Shown: one piece after another, positions 48,666-50,511 of the stretch | Numbering within the stretch: the stretch's first letter is position 1 | Layout of the letters: every line of letters begins with the position of its first letter | From: Planctomycetota bacterium | Lineage (GTDB): Bacteria > Planctomycetota > Phycisphaerae > SM23-33 | Direction of reading: 5' to 3' | Length of the DNA: 50,511 nucleotides | Assembly: GCA_016235825.1 (NCBI GenBank) | Contig: JACRIL010000066.1 | Location: forward strand, 1-50,511 | Notes under the pieces: generated by a model | The model's input: only the letters and a program-made list of their open reading frames with translations | Database searches by the model: none | Told to the model about the DNA's origin: nothing | Translations under genes and position numbers: made by a program

Positions 48666-50511
48666 ATGAAACACGGGAAGATTTTCAGAGGTCTGCTGCT
48701 TGGGTTGTTTGCGGCTGGGTTTGCGGGTCTGTCCACGCGGGCGATGGCCGACGGCATGATCGTGCCGATCAGGCACGACATCCGCGTGGTGGGCCATTGG
48801 GCGGTCAACTATCACCATGTTGATATAACCGTCCGCGACCAGGTGGCCAACGTCTCGGTCGATCAGGAGTTCGTCAACACCGGCAGCGGCATGATAGAGG
48901 TTGAATACCTCTTCCCCGTGCCGCCCGACGCCGCGATCGATTCGATGACGCTGCTGGTCAACGGCAAGGAGTTCACCGCCAAGCTGATGAAGGCCGACGA
49001 GGCCAGGAAGATTTACGAGGACATCGTCCGGCGCAAGAAGGACCCGGCCCTGCTGGAATACGTCGGCTTCGGGCTGGTGAAGACCTCGGCCTTTCCGCTG
49101 GAGCCAAACAAGCCGGCCAACGTGGTCGTTACCTACAAGCAGCCGTGCAAAAAGGACCACGACGTGGTGCAGGTGTGGTACCCGCTGAACACCGAGAAGT
49201 TTTCGGCCAAGGCCATCGACAGCGTCAAGGTCAAGCTCGACGTCAAGAGCAAGGCCGACCTGACGAACATCTATTCGCCAACGCACGATATTTCCATCAA
49301 ACGCGACAAGGACGACCCGCATCACGTGGTGGCGATTTACGAGGAAACCAAGACCCTGCCCACCAGCGATTTCCAGGTGTTTTACAAGGAGGCTGACGAG
49401 GATGTGGGGGCCACGCTGCTGACGCACCAGCCGCGGAGCAAGGAAGACGGCTATTACATGATGCTGGTCAGCCCGAATCCCAAGTCGGCATCCAAAAACG
49501 TGATAGCGAAGGATGTCTTGCTGGTGATCGACCACAGCGGCTCGATGCGCGAGAAGGACAAAATCGGCCAGGCGAAGGAAGCCGTTACGTACATTCTGAA
49601 GAACCTCAATGACGAGGACCGCTTCAACGTGGTTTCGTTCAGCGACGCGGTCGACACGTTCTTTGACGACCTGGTGCCGGCCGACAAGGACAAGGTCAAG
49701 GATGCCATCGACATGCTGGACCGCGTGGATGCAACGGGCGGCACGGCGATCCACGAGGCCCTCCAGAAGGCGATGAAGATGTGCTCGCAGCGGAGCAAGA
49801 AGTCGCGGCCGGCCTATATCATATTCATGACCGACGGCCTGCCGACCATCGGCAAGACTAACGAGAAGGACATTATTGAGGACGCCCTGAAGGCCAACGA
49901 CGCCAACGCAAGGGTCTTCGCCCTGGGCGTCGGGTACGACGTGAACACCAGGCTGCTGGACAAGCTCGTGCAGGAAAACAACGGCAAGAGCGATTACGTG
50001 AAGCCCAAGGAAAAGATCGAAACCAAGATGAACAGCCTGTACGCCAAGATCAAGAACCCGGTGATGACCGACGTGAAGGTCGACATCAAGGGGCTAAAGC
50101 TGCGGGACAACTATCCCCGCAAGGTCGGCGACCTGTTCGACGGCGACCAGATCGTGATGGTCGGCAGGTACGACGCGGACACCGGCCTGTCCAAGGATGA
50201 CAAGGGTTTATACAGGACCCAGCTTGTGATAAGCGGCAATTACGAGGGGAAGGAAAAGGTCTTTGAGTATTCCGTGAGCGTCCGGCCTTCGGGCAGGGAC
50301 TGGAAGTACGACTTCGTGGAAAAGCTCTGGGCGCTCAGGCGGGTCGGCTGGCTGCTCGACCAGATTCAGAGCAACGGCGACAAGAAGGAACTCATCGACG
50401 AGGTTATCAGGCTCAGCCGCGATTACGGCATAATGACGCCTTACACGGCCTTCCTGGCCGACGAGAACACGCCGCTGGCTGACACAAGGATGGGCAGAGA
50501 CGCCAGGCACG
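48666..50511 (+). CDS. VIT and von Willebrand A domain protein, partial (cut by window end)
   Basis: At least 615 codons, still open at the right edge. After a signal peptide (GLLLGLFAAGFAGLSTRAMA) comes a VIT domain (about 35-165; VSVDQEFVNTGSGMIEVEY, DEARKIYEDIVRRKKDPALL) and a VWA domain (about 280-460) with the MIDAS motif DHSGSM, the Thr in DATGGTAIHEAL and the Asp in MTDGLP. The same layout as inter-alpha-trypsin inhibitor heavy chains; bacterial members are secreted or surface proteins that bind metal and protein ligands. ATG 48666 is preceded by AGGAG. A C-terminal anchor or sorting signal may lie outside the window. Confidence 0.9.
   Translation, partial: MKHGKIFRGLLLGLFAAGFAGLSTRAMADGMIVPIRHDIRVVGHWAVNYHHVDITVRDQVANVSVDQEFVNTGSGMIEVEYLFPVPPDAAIDSMTLLVNGKEFTAKLMKADEARKIYEDIVRRKKDPALLEYVGFGLVKTSAFPLEPNKPANVVVTYKQPCKKDHDVVQVWYPLNTEKFSAKAIDSVKVKLDVKSKADLTNIYSPTHDISIKRDKDDPHHVVAIYEETKTLPTSDFQVFYKEADEDVGATLLTHQPRSKEDGYYMMLVSPNPKSASKNVIAKDVLLVIDHSGSMREKDKIGQAKEAVTYILKNLNDEDRFNVVSFSDAVDTFFDDLVPADKDKVKDAIDMLDRVDATGGTAIHEALQKAMKMCSQRSKKSRPAYIIFMTDGLPTIGKTNEKDIIEDALKANDANARVFALGVGYDVNTRLLDKLVQENNGKSDYVKPKEKIETKMNSLYAKIKNPVMTDVKVDIKGLKLRDNYPRKVGDLFDGDQIVMVGRYDADTGLSKDDKGLYRTQLVISGNYEGKEKVFEYSVSVRPSGRDWKYDFVEKLWALRRVGWLLDQIQSNGDKKELIDEVIRLSRDYGIMTPYTAFLADENTPLADTRMGRDARH

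Overview
The window looks like a chromosomal segment of a GC-rich, Gram-negative-type bacterium, most likely a planctomycete (Phycisphaerae-like). This is an inference from several features: a ThiD2-ThiE fusion, a VIT-VWA surface protein, a bacterial-type dimeric GlyRS, two MotB proteins in tandem, many secreted TPR/HEAT/Sel1 proteins, and intergenic palindromes whose shadow translation reads like HGQDAHAT. Housekeeping genes alternate with small accessory islands and gene remnants.

Layout. 1-4 kb: HEAT-repeat protein, orphan addiction-module antitoxin, rarA, and a zinc-ribbon membrane protein broken by a frameshift. 4-7 kb: motA with two motB paralogues, then an AlkD-type repair protein. 7-11.6 kb: GH42 beta-galactosidase, then glyA-thiD2E on the minus strand. 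11.6-14.6 kb: methyltransferase, a decayed thiC tail in repeat-rich DNA, alpha/beta hydrolase. 14.7-20 kb: two paralogous secreted TPR proteins, then cardiolipin synthase, an MGDG/UgtP-type glycosyltransferase and a small membrane protein, which together suggest membrane-lipid synthesis. 20-22.4 kb: tRNA-Gly(CCC), a HEAT protein, and the wreck of a type I restriction locus (hsdS tail, intact rhuM, hsdR head). 22.4-26.3 kb: an SbcCD/YhaNO-like nuclease-ATPase pair and a MITE with a TTA target duplication. 26.4-31 kb: tandem GT-C-like membrane proteins with TPR tails. 31-34.6 kb: argC-argJ and rplM-rpsI. 34.8-38.8 kb: an envelope cluster of CsgG/LpoB-like, LPP20-like and FlgT-like proteins plus a 53-residue lipoprotein. 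39-42 kb: ECF sigma factor, transmembrane anti-sigma factor and an STN-domain protein. 42-50.5 kb: Sel1 protein, ptsP, glycyl-tRNA synthetase with an AT-rich insertion, and a VIT-VWA protein cut by the window end.

The most interesting signals are: (i) the CsgG/LPP20/FlgT envelope cluster followed by the sigma/anti-sigma/STN set; (ii) a recurrent TATAAT-like box 7-10 nt before start codons, suggesting leaderless mRNAs; (iii) three kinds of gene wreckage (thiC, hsdS/hsdR, the frameshifted zinc-ribbon gene); (iv) an AT-rich insertion inside GlyRS; and (v) a 105-residue Ala/Pro/Glu-rich extension on ribosomal protein uS9. No CRISPR array, prophage or complete insertion sequence was seen. Promoter and start assignments are by eye.
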